Position numbers and translations under genes: made by a program. Under the pieces are notes generated by a model. That model was not told where the DNA came from. It searched no databases and worked only from the letters and a program-made list of their open reading frames with translations. From a virus, in the IMG/VR virus record IMGVR_UViG_3300046321_000063, positions 1-46,356 of that record: a stretch of DNA of 46,356 nt, one strand, 5' to 3'. Below, piece by piece: positions 17,663 through 27,629 of this stretch. Positions within the stretch are counted from its first letter, which is position 1, and each line of letters begins with the position of its first letter.

Positions 17663-20398
17663 TTACAGTTTACCTAAAATTTTTGAATAATCTACAAAAT
17701 CATATACCATAGATAATGTTAATTGTCTAACAGATGTTCCAGTAATTAAAGACCTTGTTAAGAAATCATTTCTTTTTTCTGGAAAAACTAATGTATCTAA
17801 TATTATTTCTTCTGTATTATCTATCTTTGGTTCAAGATTAAACAATTCTGTATTTTTTTCAATAATTTTTTTATTTTTATCAAATAATCTTTTAGCATTT
17901 TCTGTACCAGAAATCAGTTTATTCTGATTAGTTGTATTAACATAAGTCAAAGTAGCATCAGCTACATTAACTGTTAAAGCTAATAATGTTAATGGATCAG
18001 ATAATATAGAAACTGCTGCTTCTGTAAATGATACGCCTTCATACGCTCCTGAAATACCTATAGTCACCACTATTGTCCCAATAGTAGCTAATAATGCTGC
18101 AAGTTCATCATCAAAAAATAATTTAAAAACTTCTTCTAATATAGTTTTTATTATTATTCCTGCAATGACTGAAATCACTATTTGTAAAATTAAAGTTAAT
18201 ACTAAGGCTGCAGTACCAGTAACAGTTAATGCTGCAACAATAGCAGCAGCAACTGTACCAGCAGGACCTGTACCAATACCAACAGTAACAACAGTAATAA
18301 TAACTAAAATATTAATCAATATATAAATAACAAATATTTTGAACCAAGTTGTTTGATACCATCTACGTTTAACAATCTCATAACTATTAAATACTAAATT
18401 ATGTGATCGAACAACAACTTCATTTCTATAAGCACCAGGTAATCGTTTTAATGTTGGTTCATGCAAAGGGATAATTAAATCACTTTTATCTGGGTCAAGT
18501 AATGCTTGTTTACTATTCACACTTGTGTATTTACCCTTGTAAACATAGTTTCTATGTTCTAAGCCTGTAACTTTTAAAACTTTATAATTATCTTCATCAA
18601 CTTGAAAATATAAAAAGGAACTTATATTATTAAATCCTAAAGGAGCAGATGTTGTTGTATCTGTAAATCCAGCTAAATATATAGCCCACCAATCTGCTCG
18701 AGGAGCAACATCAGTATCTACCCACCATAGATCTCCACGTTTAGCACCTGTTCTACCTATTCCTGTATATAAAGTTTCAGATATATTGAACCAAGATAAT
18801 TGCATATAGAAATTATCTGTAAATGTTTTATTTGTCTTTAGTATAAGTTTATTTATGACTGGAGTAGTAACTTGTGTCTGTGTTTTATTTGACAAAGGTG
18901 GATTATGTGGTCTAGGTGTACCATATAAAATATCACTTGGATTACTTTGGGCAGCTACCCATAAAGCGTAAAAATCATTAAAATCAATACTACTATCCAT
19001 GGAATTACTCCATGCTGTATAATCTGTTTCATTAAAATTTTGGTATGAAATTAAACCTTTTAAAAATTCATACACATATCTTAATTCATATTTTGATGTA
19101 GTATTTAATGGAATGCCTGAATGTATAAAAACATAATCAATATCACCTATTCGTGGATTATCTGCTATCTGAGTCAATAATTCATCTATTTCTAAGTCCC
19201 TAGTAAGTTTTTTATATGCTTTTTTAACTTGATCATAAATTGTTGTATCTGGTAAATCTTTTATGCTAGTATTATTAAGTCTTAAAGGCATGATAGGATA
19301 AAATTCTGAACCAAGAGCTACACTATCCATTAAAGTATCTAATTCAGTTTCTCCTGAACCAATACGATAAATAAATACATTCTCTGATATAAATACATTA
19401 TTATAAAATGTTTGTTCATCAAACTTTGTTTCATAAGTTTCAGTTAATATCTCTGTTGTAGTAGTAGTTGTTATAGTTTCTGTGTATGAACCGTGATCAA
19501 TAATATTTACATCTACATCAATATTTTCTTCAATTACATAAATTGTATTTTGTGTATAAGTGTGTTCTATGTATAAAGTTGTTGTATCTGTCATTAACCC
19601 TAAATATTCTATTTTATTTTTAATAGTTATATTGCCTGTAAAAACTTCTGTATGAGAAGTTGTACTACTTGTTGTTGTATCTGGATCAGAATTACTAAAT
19701 TCTCTTAACACAACTACTGTTGTATCTAAACTAACATTAACTGGTGTAAGATCCGTATCTGATACTAACGTATATTCTGTAGTATCTGGTAATACTGGAT
19801 CAGTTACAGTAGCACCTTCTATTAAAGCATCTTCTGTCCCTGGATCATAAACTTTATAATAACAAACTAAATAATTATTCTCACTATCATAAGTAATAGG
19901 TAATGCTACAATTTGTGTTGATAAATCTTCAAACGTAATTTTAATAGATGTATTTGTAAAAAACTCTGCTACCCAATTAGTAAATCTTCTTGCTGGATCA
20001 TTATTAACTAACCATTCATCAGCAAACAAAGTTATATCAGCTGTATCAATATAAGTTTTCATTACATTGACAATCTTACCACTTGGAGTATTTAAAAATG
20101 GCTCAACAACATCACTTTCAATAGGTATTTGTCTAAACACATTAGTAATTAAATTACCTCTATAATTTGTTTTATTGCACCATTTTAAATAATTTTTAGT
20201 ATCGTAATGAGGACCATATAAAACTGAGTTTGTAATATCTTCTGCTATGTTATTTGTATTCTTTAATACGTTATTAAGAATTAAAGAAGAAATAATATTA
20301 TCTTTATCTTCATATCCTCCTGCCATACTGTAAATCGTAGAAGATACTACAGTAGTCTTTTTAGTACCAAATAATTTTTTAAAAGGATTCCAACCCAC
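17663..20398 (-). CDS. large virion protein with hydrophobic C-terminal third
   Basis: A 911-residue protein that appears to start at GTG 20398, because the ATG two bases upstream opens a 17-codon frame that stops; AGGA precedes at good spacing and the upstream gene ends at the same point. The first two thirds are Thr/Asp/Val-rich, beta-strand-like, including a Thr-repeat segment (TTTTTTEILTETYETK). Residues about 683-790 are very hydrophobic, starting WFKIFVIYILINILVIITVV and continuing through Gly/Ala-rich segments, enough for several membrane passes. That is consistent with a protein that is ejected and forms a channel, as proposed for internal proteins of other podoviruses. I do not see an enzyme motif. 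Confidence 0.65.
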   Translation of the reverse strand: MGWNPFKKLFGTKKTTVVSSTIYSMAGGYEDKDNIISSLILNNVLKNTNNIAEDITNSVLYGPHYDTKNYLKWCNKTNYRGNLITNVFRQIPIESDVVEPFLNTPSGKIVNVMKTYIDTADITLFADEWLVNNDPARRFTNWVAEFFTNTSIKITFEDLSTQIVALPITYDSENNYLVCYYKVYDPGTEDALIEGATVTDPVLPDTTEYTLVSDTDLTPVNVSLDTTVVVLREFSNSDPDTTTSSTTSHTEVFTGNITIKNKIEYLGLMTDTTTLYIEHTYTQNTIYVIEENIDVDVNIIDHGSYTETITTTTTTEILTETYETKFDEQTFYNNVFISENVFIYRIGSGETELDTLMDSVALGSEFYPIMPLRLNNTSIKDLPDTTIYDQVKKAYKKLTRDLEIDELLTQIADNPRIGDIDYVFIHSGIPLNTTSKYELRYVYEFLKGLISYQNFNETDYTAWSNSMDSSIDFNDFYALWVAAQSNPSDILYGTPRPHNPPLSNKTQTQVTTPVINKLILKTNKTFTDNFYMQLSWFNISETLYTGIGRTGAKRGDLWWVDTDVAPRADWWAIYLAGFTDTTTSAPLGFNNISSFLYFQVDEDNYKVLKVTGLEHRNYVYKGKYTSVNSKQALLDPDKSDLIIPLHEPTLKRLPGAYRNEVVVRSHNLVFNSYEIVKRRWYQTTWFKIFVIYILINILVIITVVTVGIGTGPAGTVAAAIVAALTVTGTAALVLTLILQIVISVIAGIIIKTILEEVFKLFFDDELAALLATIGTIVVTIGISGAYEGVSFTEAAVSILSDPLTLLALTVNVADATLTYVNTTNQNKLISGTENAKRLFDKNKKIIEKNTELFNLEPKIDNTEEIILDTLVFPEKRNDFLTRSLITGTSVRQLTLSMVYDFVDYSKILGKL

Positions 20399-20399
20399 A

Positions 20400-21080
20400 T
20401 TATAATCCTGATGCTGTTTTTAATGAAGACATAACATTATTAACTGTTGTATTCTCAAACTGTGTAATTGCAGCTAATCCTTCATCTTGTGCTTTAAAGG
20501 CAATATGTGCAGAAGAATATAACTGTGCAGTCTTATATTTACCATCTAATATAAATGATGCAGATTGTTGTTCATATACTACTTTTTGAGCTTCTTTAAT
20601 TTGTTTATCAACAGCTATTGTACCAGCAATAGTACCTCCACCAGCTAATGTATTTTTAGTCTTAGCTCTTTCAGAATCAATCTGTTCATCATATAGATCT
20701 AATTGTTTATCTATTAATGATTGTTGTTTTTGTTGTGTAAACACCTCTTCAATCTTACGACCATTTTCTAACTGTGCTGTATAAATCTGTTCTTTTAATA
20801 ACAGATTTTGTAAATTAGCAGTTTCTCTCCCTAATAAAAAAGAAACTGCTGTTTGCATTGCTTGACCCATTGCAGTAACATATAGCTTACCAAACTCTTC
20901 TCCAGTAATTCTATCTTTGTCATACTGTGTTTCAAGATGTTCTCTAACAGATGTCATTAACTCATCAAAGATACCTGATTCTACAGGTATCTTAGTTGTC
21001 AATGCAGCATTAGTAATTGTAATAGGGTTACTAACAGGATTTGTTATAGTAGTAATAGTTGATGCAACAATAGCAGTCAT
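20400..21080 (-). CDS. helical virion protein
   Basis: A 226-residue protein that is mostly alpha-helical, with a Gln/Lys/Glu-rich central coil (about residues 95-150, EEVFTQQKQQSLIDKQLDLY) and a short Gly/Thr/Ala turn before a second helical part. It overlaps the GTG start of the next gene and lies three bases after the 193-residue gene, so it is part of a tightly packed capsid-to-ejection block. In N4 relatives this interval encodes structural proteins. No enzymatic signature is present. Confidence 0.6.
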   Translation of the reverse strand: MTAIVASTITTITNPVSNPITITNAALTTKIPVESGIFDELMTSVREHLETQYDKDRITGEEFGKLYVTAMGQAMQTAVSFLLGRETANLQNLLLKEQIYTAQLENGRKIEEVFTQQKQQSLIDKQLDLYDEQIDSERAKTKNTLAGGGTIAGTIAVDKQIKEAQKVVYEQQSASFILDGKYKTAQLYSSAHIAFKAQDEGLAAITQFENTTVNNVMSSLKTASGL

Positions 21081-21083
21081 AAT

Positions 21084-21665
21084 TTAATCCTCAAGGTTAT
21101 CAATAGCTCTAGTAGCTATTTGTCTTTGTGTTAATTCATGTAATTGTTGTAGTGTTAATGGTTCACATATTACAACATTATACTTTGGTGCTTGTCGTCT
21201 TTCAGTAGTGTCTATGTTACCTTTTTTAACATGACCATACAATGCCATTTTTTTATTAAGTAACATTGGTAAAAATACTTTTGGTATATGATAACCTTCA
21301 CCACATTGATCACCGTAAGGTACAAACTTTGTAACCGTACCCCAATCATTATTGAATGTAAATATATCACCTTTTTTATAAGACTCTGATGAATCTAAAT
21401 TATAAACAATAACTCTAACTAATCTATTCAATTTTTGAAAGTTAGTTAATCCACTTAAATCTTCAGTATCAAGTTCTTGTATTTTATCTTTTACTGATCC
21501 AAGACCTTGAGTGTCTTTAAGATATGTAGTAATTTTTTCTTGTAACGTAGATAAAGCAATATTGGGGGAATGTTTAATTTTAAATAGTTTTGCTAATTGT
21601 TTAGCTGTTTCAAATTGTTCTTGTACACTTGGTGTAGTATCAACGATTGTATCTTCTTCAGTCAT
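21084..21665 (-). CDS. virion-associated protein downstream of capsid gene
   Basis: A 193-residue protein. Residues about 15-50 resemble a small helix-extended-loop-helix (SAP/HeH-like) unit (AKLFKIKHSPNIALSTLQEK). The second half has a conserved-looking core (GTVTKFVPYGDQCGEGYHIP) of a kind I associate with N4-like phage structural proteins next to the capsid gene. It is the first gene after the hairpin that follows the capsid gene, and the 12-mer ATACTAACTTAA occurs on its coding strand just before the start, so it may have its own promoter. Exact role unknown. Confidence 0.6.
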   Translation of the reverse strand: MTEEDTIVDTTPSVQEQFETAKQLAKLFKIKHSPNIALSTLQEKITTYLKDTQGLGSVKDKIQELDTEDLSGLTNFQKLNRLVRVIVYNLDSSESYKKGDIFTFNNDWGTVTKFVPYGDQCGEGYHIPKVFLPMLLNKKMALYGHVKKGNIDTTERRQAPKYNVVICEPLTLQQLHELTQRQIATRAIDNLED

Positions 21666-21698
21666 ATTTTTACCTATTAAGTTAGTATGTTAATATTT

Positions 21699-21730
21699 TA
21701 TAAACCAAGGTAATTAATCCTTGGTTTATA
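21699..21730 (-). terminator. perfect stem-loop after the capsid gene
   Basis: A perfect 12-bp inverted repeat (21699-21710 with 21719-21730; arm TATAAACCAAGG) with an 8-base loop, 11 bases beyond the end of the major capsid gene. It probably reduces read-through or stabilises the abundant capsid mRNA. The sequence after it on the minus strand is A/T-rich (AAATATTAAC) without a clean T run, so it may be an attenuator rather than a full terminator. Confidence 0.65.
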
Positions 21731-21740
21731 ATTAATTTAA

Positions 21741-22937
21741 TTATAAATCTTCTGCAAGAGTGTGTATTACAGCAATCCACTCAGGACGTTTAATAACAGT
21801 ACCGTGCCACCAACGAATAGAATGGAATCCTTTTAAGCCATAAGGATTGTTTACATCAGCTGTTTCCATACCAGGTTTTTTATGGATATGAACAAACTTA
21901 CTTGATTTACCATTATCCTGGAAACCGATAGTAACAAATGAATCTCCACCAACAATAAGAATTGGGAAAACATCATAACGTGTACCGCTAGCTTTGTATC
22001 CAGCATTGGCTGTTCCAGAAGTACCAACTAAAGCACCTCTATTTGGATAAGCAAGCATTTGATGAACAACAATAAATCTAAATGGACCTACTGCACCAAT
22101 TTCACCATTCGCTACAGTTGAACCAGAAGCATACTGTTCTACACCAATAAATGCAGGTCTATTGTGTCTATCAACTAATCCACGAATTGTATTTTCTAAA
22201 TCATGTCCAATATACGCATAACGAGCAGCTTGAACAGTTTTAGTATCTACTAAACGAGTACCAGTAATAATAGTTGTATTCTTTGACAAACGGTTTTTAT
22301 CAAGAATTTTATTAACTTCAAGAAGTTTAGCTACCGATACAATATCTGCTGATTGTCCTAAGTTACCACTCATAGTAACAACAGATGTTGCACCACCACA
22401 GTAAGATTCAACACCAGCACCATCAATCAAATCTAATTGAATCAAATGCTCTTCTAATTCCATAGCAGCATTTGTTGCTTCACGAGTAATGTGCATTAAC
22501 AATTCTGGATCAGAATCAAATTGTAGCGACTCATTGGTATATTCAAAAAAGAAACCATATTGGCTAATTGTACCTTGAACATCAGCACGAGTAAAACCAA
22601 CTCGGTTTTTACGTCCACCAGCTTCATCAAGAACAGGCATTAAAGAAGGAATAACACCAATATCTTTTGATGAACCAATCAAGTTACCGTTAGCAATAGT
22701 AGTACCTGCGGCATTAATACCTTCATCATTGACGTTACGAGAGTCAAGTAATGGATAATATTGACGTACTTTAATTGTTTTACCTTTATTCTTAGGCATT
22801 TCCATAGTTGTTGACAACTGTGAAAAAACCATAATATGTTTATTATCATAGATTGCTTGGCGAGCAATCTCATAAGTAGTTAGTTGACTACCAATATCAG
22901 AAGCTGATCCTGGAGGTGCATTATACGACATTACCAT
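21741..22937 (-). CDS. major capsid protein, N4 gp56 family
   Basis: A 398-residue protein that I recognise as the N4 gp56-type HK97-fold capsid protein. It opens with a short Gly/Pro/Ser-rich arm and TYEIARQAIYD, then has the conserved KGKTIKVRQYYPLLD strand, the long acidic helix with MELEEHLIQLDLIDGAG, and the late segment GEIGAVGPFRFIVVHQML before the Gly-rich FPILIVGGDSF part. Length is typical (about 400). It forms the icosahedral shell. It follows the scaffold candidate gene and is followed by a strong hairpin. AAGGATACC precedes the first ATG; a second in-frame ATG lies two codons in. Confidence 0.93.
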   Translation of the reverse strand: MVMSYNAPPGSASDIGSQLTTYEIARQAIYDNKHIMVFSQLSTTMEMPKNKGKTIKVRQYYPLLDSRNVNDEGINAAGTTIANGNLIGSSKDIGVIPSLMPVLDEAGGRKNRVGFTRADVQGTISQYGFFFEYTNESLQFDSDPELLMHITREATNAAMELEEHLIQLDLIDGAGVESYCGGATSVVTMSGNLGQSADIVSVAKLLEVNKILDKNRLSKNTTIITGTRLVDTKTVQAARYAYIGHDLENTIRGLVDRHNRPAFIGVEQYASGSTVANGEIGAVGPFRFIVVHQMLAYPNRGALVGTSGTANAGYKASGTRYDVFPILIVGGDSFVTIGFQDNGKSSKFVHIHKKPGMETADVNNPYGLKGFHSIRWWHGTVIKRPEWIAVIHTLAEDL

Positions 22938-22961
22938 AAAAGGTATCCTTATTTAAAATGT

Positions 22962-23951
22962 TTAAAATTTATATTTAGTTTTCATGTATTTGACAAATTC
23001 TTCATCATTCATTGAACCAGGATCTAACTCTTGTTTACTGGTTGTCTTACCAGATAAAGGAGATAATTTCTGAATGTTTGTTTGATTTAGTTTTATATCA
23101 GTTACGGCTTTCTTTACATCTACAACTTTTTGAGGTTGAGGATTAGGAGTTACATTACCTAATTTACCTTGTTCTACAAGTTGTTTACCAATAGACGCAT
23201 AAGCATCTAGGTATGGAATATTACTCAAATTACCTAAAAGTTCCTGTCTGTGGATTTCTTTAATAATTATATCGTAATACCCTAATTTCTTATGTTGTGT
23301 TAAATCCGCTAATTGAGCAACATTCTCTGCAATAGAATTAATACTAATATCGTCCCAATTATTTATATCATCAATAACAGCTTTACCATCTGGATCACTA
23401 TACAAGTTCTCTACATAAGATTGTTTTTGTATTGTAACATCATCAGGTACATAACTTTTGCTTTTATATGTAGTTTCAGAATCAGTGTCTAATTCTACAG
23501 GATTTACATTTAATTCTTTTAAATGTTTAGTGATAGCTTGTTTATCGCCTTTATGTAAATCTATTAAAAAGTTAATCTTATCATCATCTAGTAATTCATT
23601 ATCTTTTAAAGTTTTAATATACTTATTATATTGAGAAATCTCTTTAGTTTTACGAGTATAATTAACACCTTTTTGAGCCAGCGAAACTAATTCATTAACA
23701 TCATTTAATTCAATATCTTGTCCATCAGCTTTAAATTTTAATAAATTTTTATAAGCTGTTTTGTAATCAAACTCATCAATCTCTGGTTCAGTTACTTCTT
23801 CTGTAGAAATATCATCAGTAGTTTCTGTTTCTGGTTCAACAACTGTATCAAGTATTGTTTCTGTAGTTTTTTCTGTTGTTATATCTGGTTCAATAGTTTC
23901 TAGTTCACTATTATCAAATATATCTTTTTTTTCAATTTCTTCATCAATCAT
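22962..23951 (-). CDS. capsid assembly scaffold candidate
   Basis: A 329-residue acidic protein immediately upstream of the capsid gene, the classical scaffold position. The first 75 residues are highly acidic and Thr/Glu-rich (EEIEKKDIFDNSELETIEPD), the middle is helical, and the C-terminal end is basic and helical (EEFVKYMKTKYKF), as expected for a scaffold that binds capsid subunits through its C-terminus. No protease motif is seen. The GQDIELNDVNELVSLAQKGV segment is also common in scaffold-type proteins. Inferred from composition and position. Confidence 0.7.
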   Translation of the reverse strand: MIDEEIEKKDIFDNSELETIEPDITTEKTTETILDTVVEPETETTDDISTEEVTEPEIDEFDYKTAYKNLLKFKADGQDIELNDVNELVSLAQKGVNYTRKTKEISQYNKYIKTLKDNELLDDDKINFLIDLHKGDKQAITKHLKELNVNPVELDTDSETTYKSKSYVPDDVTIQKQSYVENLYSDPDGKAVIDDINNWDDISINSIAENVAQLADLTQHKKLGYYDIIIKEIHRQELLGNLSNIPYLDAYASIGKQLVEQGKLGNVTPNPQPQKVVDVKKAVTDIKLNQTNIQKLSPLSGKTTSKQELDPGSMNDEEFVKYMKTKYKF

Positions 23952-23965
23952 AATTTTTCCTATTT

Positions 23966-24289
23966 TTATTCATTAGAATCATTAAACATATAATTATTAA
24001 TCATATCTCTAATCTCTATAATATCCTGTTGTATTGCTTCACGTTTTGTACTCATACCATTAATTAACAATTTCAATTCAGTTAATGATTCTAATTGTTT
24101 TAAATAAATACCATTCTCAATTTCTGAACCAAATCTCAACTTAGATGTTATTTCAAGTACCTTATCTTTAAATAAATAATTATCAAAAATTGTCTGATAA
24201 TCTTTATTACTCTTTAATGATATTAAACTATTTACTATTTGTAAATCTTTTTCTTTATTTATTAAAGATTGTTGTAACTCTTTTAACAT
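23966..24289 (-). CDS. small protein between portal and scaffold
   Basis: A 107-residue, strongly helical protein with coiled-coil-like spacing of Leu and Ile (MLKELQQSLINKEKDLQIV at the start, IQQDIIEIRDMINN near the end). It starts five bases after the portal gene stop and ends 14 bases before the scaffold candidate. It could be an assembly factor, but no family is recognised. Confidence 0.6.
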   Translation of the reverse strand: MLKELQQSLINKEKDLQIVNSLISLKSNKDYQTIFDNYLFKDKVLEITSKLRFGSEIENGIYLKQLESLTELKLLINGMSTKREAIQQDIIEIRDMINNYMFNDSNE

Positions 24290-24294
24290 AAATA

Positions 24295-26436
24295 TTACTC
24301 TGTAGTTTCATTATATTGTATTGCAGCAGCAAGATCTTTACCATCAATATCTTTATTCATTAATCCTTTAGTGATCTCTAAACTCTGATTACCTTTAGCT
24401 TGTGCTTGTTGTTTAACAACTTCTTTATTATGTTTAACACCTGTATAAGTTTCTTCATTATCAATAGATACAGCATCAGCTTTAGCATTTAATTCTTTAA
24501 CTTTAGCTTCATTAACAGCAACTTCAGACTGTAACTTAGCTATTTCTAACTGTTTCATTTGAAGTTCTAATTGCATCATTTGTTGTTCTTCTGGACTTGG
24601 TTCTTTAGGTGGTAATGTAAATGCTTTAATCTTTTGTTCTAATTCAGGCATTTGTTTAAGATAAGCAATCTCACCTAGTATTAATTTATTAAACTCTATA
24701 CCAGCCTCAGGTCCGATAGTTTGTAATAAACTAGGTCCTATTGTTTGTAACATAAATGCTAAATCATTAGCTTTCTTTTCATTAATTTCTGGTACAGCAA
24801 TTTTAATATCAATATCAAATTCACCAACAAGATCTTCTCTTCTAACTGTTACAAATTCAGAATCATTTGTTAATCTAATAACTTCTTTTTCTGATAAATA
24901 TACAGCATTAAGAATAGTAATCTTTCTAGCAACTTCTATTGTACCTTGAACCAACCTTCTTAATATAGCAGATTCTCTTTCAGTAGTAGCTTTCAATGTA
25001 CCTTTAATACCAGCAGCTACATCACCTAAAGCATTACCATTAATACCTTGATTAAAAGAACTTTTACCAGTTAATGATTCAGCTTCTTGGTTCTGTTGTT
25101 GTAAAAATATTATTGTACTCTGACTTACTTCAGGAAACTTATGTTCATAGATAGCTTGTTGAGGAATACTATTAGCAGTAAACTCATAATCTAATCCTTG
25201 GTTTTTTCTTAATTTATTTTGTACATCAATAAATCCTTGAGCAATACCTACTTGACCATTTGATGCAGAAGCAAATGTATCAACAATACCTCTTGTTAAA
25301 GCACCAATAGTTTTCTGTGTATCTTCTAGTAACTCAGCATCTGATTCACCATAAATAGAATCAAGAATTGGTCTATATTGTGTAATGACAAAAGGATTCA
25401 TTCCTTCTGGATATGGATTTTCTTCTAAGCGGATTAATGTTTCTCCAACCCAAGTAGCAACAATAGGTACTAAATAACCATAATCATTAATATCATAATT
25501 ACCCCAATACTCATAAGCAACTAATCTACTTCTACTTTTATCTTTAAAATTAAAGTTCTGATCTGTATTTGTTGATTTATGGTCTGTATCAGATAAGACA
25601 TCATTACTAATATTAATGCTTTCTAAGTTTTGATAAATACCTTTTTTCTTTAATTCTGCTAAAGATGTTTCATAAGATACAATTATAAAATTACTCTTTT
25701 CAAAATCTCCTCCACAAGAAGGATCAAAATAAACATTCTTAGGGTGATGAATCTTTATATCAGGTTGGTTCTTAATAATCTTTTCTTGTTTTTCTTTTGT
25801 ATAATCAACAATAACAACTTGAGTGATAATATTATTTTCTTCAAAATATTTTACACTTTCTTGTAACAAAGGATCTACATTACTAAACTCATTAGGATTA
25901 ATATTTTTTAACTGTATTAGTTCTTGGATCTGATTAAATGCTTCTTCATCTTCAATTTCAGTGTAACTATAGATAGGTACATCAACTTCTACTTCTTTAG
26001 TTTCTCTGATCCAACAAACCTGTTTAATACATATTCCTTGATCAACATTACGTCTTACAAATTGATCAAAATATTTTACTTTATTAATCTTTGTATTGAA
26101 TTGCCAATTTAAAACTAATTCATTATGTCTTGCACCTTTAACATCTTCAAATGTAATTGGTAATGCTTTAAATAAATTAGGTGTATTTAAAAATGGTTCA
26201 GTTAAACTAGGATACCTCCATTCAAATTGTTTCTGAATAGTCTTAGGTTGAAGAGAAGATTTACCTTGTCTTTTAGTAGGTTTATATTGTCCTACAACAT
26301 TCTTTAAATCTTCCCATTTTTGGATCATAGAAACAAACTGTTTATGGTTATTTAAGCAATTATTATAATCTTGTTTTAAATCTAATAAAGAAGGTTCTTG
26401 TTTCCAACTTGTAAACTTTTGTTTCACATCAACCAT
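24295..26436 (-). CDS. portal protein (N4 gp59 type)
   Basis: A 713-residue protein at the portal position of an N4-like late block, and of typical length. It has portal-like segments: the basic N-terminal PTKRQGKSSLQPKTIQKQF, the wing region FDPSCGGDFEKSNFII, the conserved GESDAELLEDTQKTIGALTRG helix and the crown-side stretch NGNALGDVAAGIKGT. The C-terminal 100 residues are Gln/Lys/Glu-rich coil. It forms the dodecameric ring through which DNA is packaged and to which the tail attaches. The start follows AAAAGGAATACA. Confidence 0.85.
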   Translation of the reverse strand: MVDVKQKFTSWKQEPSLLDLKQDYNNCLNNHKQFVSMIQKWEDLKNVVGQYKPTKRQGKSSLQPKTIQKQFEWRYPSLTEPFLNTPNLFKALPITFEDVKGARHNELVLNWQFNTKINKVKYFDQFVRRNVDQGICIKQVCWIRETKEVEVDVPIYSYTEIEDEEAFNQIQELIQLKNINPNEFSNVDPLLQESVKYFEENNIITQVVIVDYTKEKQEKIIKNQPDIKIHHPKNVYFDPSCGGDFEKSNFIIVSYETSLAELKKKGIYQNLESINISNDVLSDTDHKSTNTDQNFNFKDKSRSRLVAYEYWGNYDINDYGYLVPIVATWVGETLIRLEENPYPEGMNPFVITQYRPILDSIYGESDAELLEDTQKTIGALTRGIVDTFASASNGQVGIAQGFIDVQNKLRKNQGLDYEFTANSIPQQAIYEHKFPEVSQSTIIFLQQQNQEAESLTGKSSFNQGINGNALGDVAAGIKGTLKATTERESAILRRLVQGTIEVARKITILNAVYLSEKEVIRLTNDSEFVTVRREDLVGEFDIDIKIAVPEINEKKANDLAFMLQTIGPSLLQTIGPEAGIEFNKLILGEIAYLKQMPELEQKIKAFTLPPKEPSPEEQQMMQLELQMKQLEIAKLQSEVAVNEAKVKELNAKADAVSIDNEETYTGVKHNKEVVKQQAQAKGNQSLEITKGLMNKDIDGKDLAAAIQYNETTE

Positions 26437-26460
26437 TATATATGTATTCCTTTTTTATTT

Positions 26461-27186
26461 TTAAACTTGGTATGTAAATGAAATCCAAATTTTACCTGAA
26501 CCACTTGCTTGACTAGCACATTGAACGTGTACTGCTGCTATATTATCTACAGCGGTAAGACGTATAAAATCTTCACTATCTTTAATATAACCACTTAAAA
26601 CTTTACCAGGAGGTAACGATAAACTATCATAAGTAGCAACACTACAACCATATCTTAAATCACTAGAGGAACTTTGTGCTACATAAGGTAATCCATGAAT
26701 TTGTGCATCACCATCTCCTGTAAAGAAATCCCAATCTAACACTAATGAACCAGTAACAAAACTATTTAATCTGCTATATGTACCAAATGCTCTTGTATAA
26801 GTAGCTGTACCTACTGCATCAGTACCTTTTAATTCAGGCACAAAACCAACATTATTTTCAACATTTTCTATATCTGTAAATTTAACTAAAATTTTTTTCC
26901 ATCGTTTACCATCAGCACCAATAATGACTGTATCTCCATTATCAAGTGATGCTGAATCACTATAATCTACCTTATACTCTATATTTTTTACACCTGCTAA
27001 GAATATAACTTGTCCATTATAGCTAGAAGTAAATGCTCTTAATACAGTATTATCATTAATTACAGTAATTCTATTATTAACTGAAATTAAAACAGATAAA
27101 TTATCATACACAGTTTTTACAACTTCGTATGATTTATTAAACTGATCATTTAATAATGTATTAACATTAGCATAAGGATTTAACAT
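26461..27186 (-). CDS. adhesin-like virion or tail-fibre protein
   Basis: A 241-residue protein. The N-terminal helix (MLNPYANVNTLLNDQFNKSY) and the beta-rich middle resemble N-terminal anchoring domains of tail fibres. The C-terminal 90 residues have the pattern GDAQIHGLPYVA, then YGCSVATYD, LPPGKVLSGYI and WISFTYQV, which matches the beta-sandwich domain that ends many phage fibres. It lies between the holin candidate and the portal gene, an unusual place for a receptor-binding protein, so a head or neck appendage is possible. A 60-base AT-rich gap with AGATAGGTTC precedes it. Confidence 0.55.
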   Translation of the reverse strand: MLNPYANVNTLLNDQFNKSYEVVKTVYDNLSVLISVNNRITVINDNTVLRAFTSSYNGQVIFLAGVKNIEYKVDYSDSASLDNGDTVIIGADGKRWKKILVKFTDIENVENNVGFVPELKGTDAVGTATYTRAFGTYSRLNSFVTGSLVLDWDFFTGDGDAQIHGLPYVAQSSSSDLRYGCSVATYDSLSLPPGKVLSGYIKDSEDFIRLTAVDNIAAVHVQCASQASGSGKIWISFTYQV

Positions 27187-27246
27187 TCTATGAACCTATC
27201 TTTTAATTTTAATTAATCATACAGTAAATTTATAAAAAATATATAA

Positions 27247-27597
27247 TTATTTTTTATTAATCTTATCTAGTATTCTATCAGTAATTGCTTTTAACACTTT
27301 TGGTAATGCTTCATCTGTTGTGTATCTTAATGTAGCATGTCCTACTAAACCAACTACTGTACAAATTAAAATACTAATATGTAGACTTGTACCATTATCT
27401 TTTAAAATAATTTCTGTAAGATGAGCGACAATAATACTAACAAAGACATATTTTAAAAAACCGTATTTTTCCCATCTTTTATTATCTAACAACATTCCAA
27501 TGACTGCTCCTGAATAATACTGATAGTGTGTTTGTATATAAAATGTAATATCACACAAGTGTTGATAAAAAGATACTGATATAGGTTGTTTATTCAA
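27247..27597 (-). CDS. holin candidate
   Basis: A 116-residue protein with three hydrophobic segments (about residues 28-39, 50-70 and 76-95; YVFVSIIVAHLTEIIL and ISILICTVVGLVGHA are clearest) and a basic C-terminus (DRILDKINKK), the usual shape of a holin. It directly follows the endolysin gene in the same transcription unit, which supports a lysis role. The frame has no early ATG: the best start is TTG at 27597, seven bases after AAGGA. It could alternatively be an antiholin or another membrane protein. Confidence 0.6.
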   Translation of the reverse strand: MNKQPISVSFYQHLCDITFYIQTHYQYYSGAVIGMLLDNKRWEKYGFLKYVFVSIIVAHLTEIILKDNGTSLHISILICTVVGLVGHATLRYTTDEALPKVLKAITDRILDKINKK

Positions 27598-27629
27598 TTT
27601 ATTGTCCTTACTTGAATTTGATATAGTAT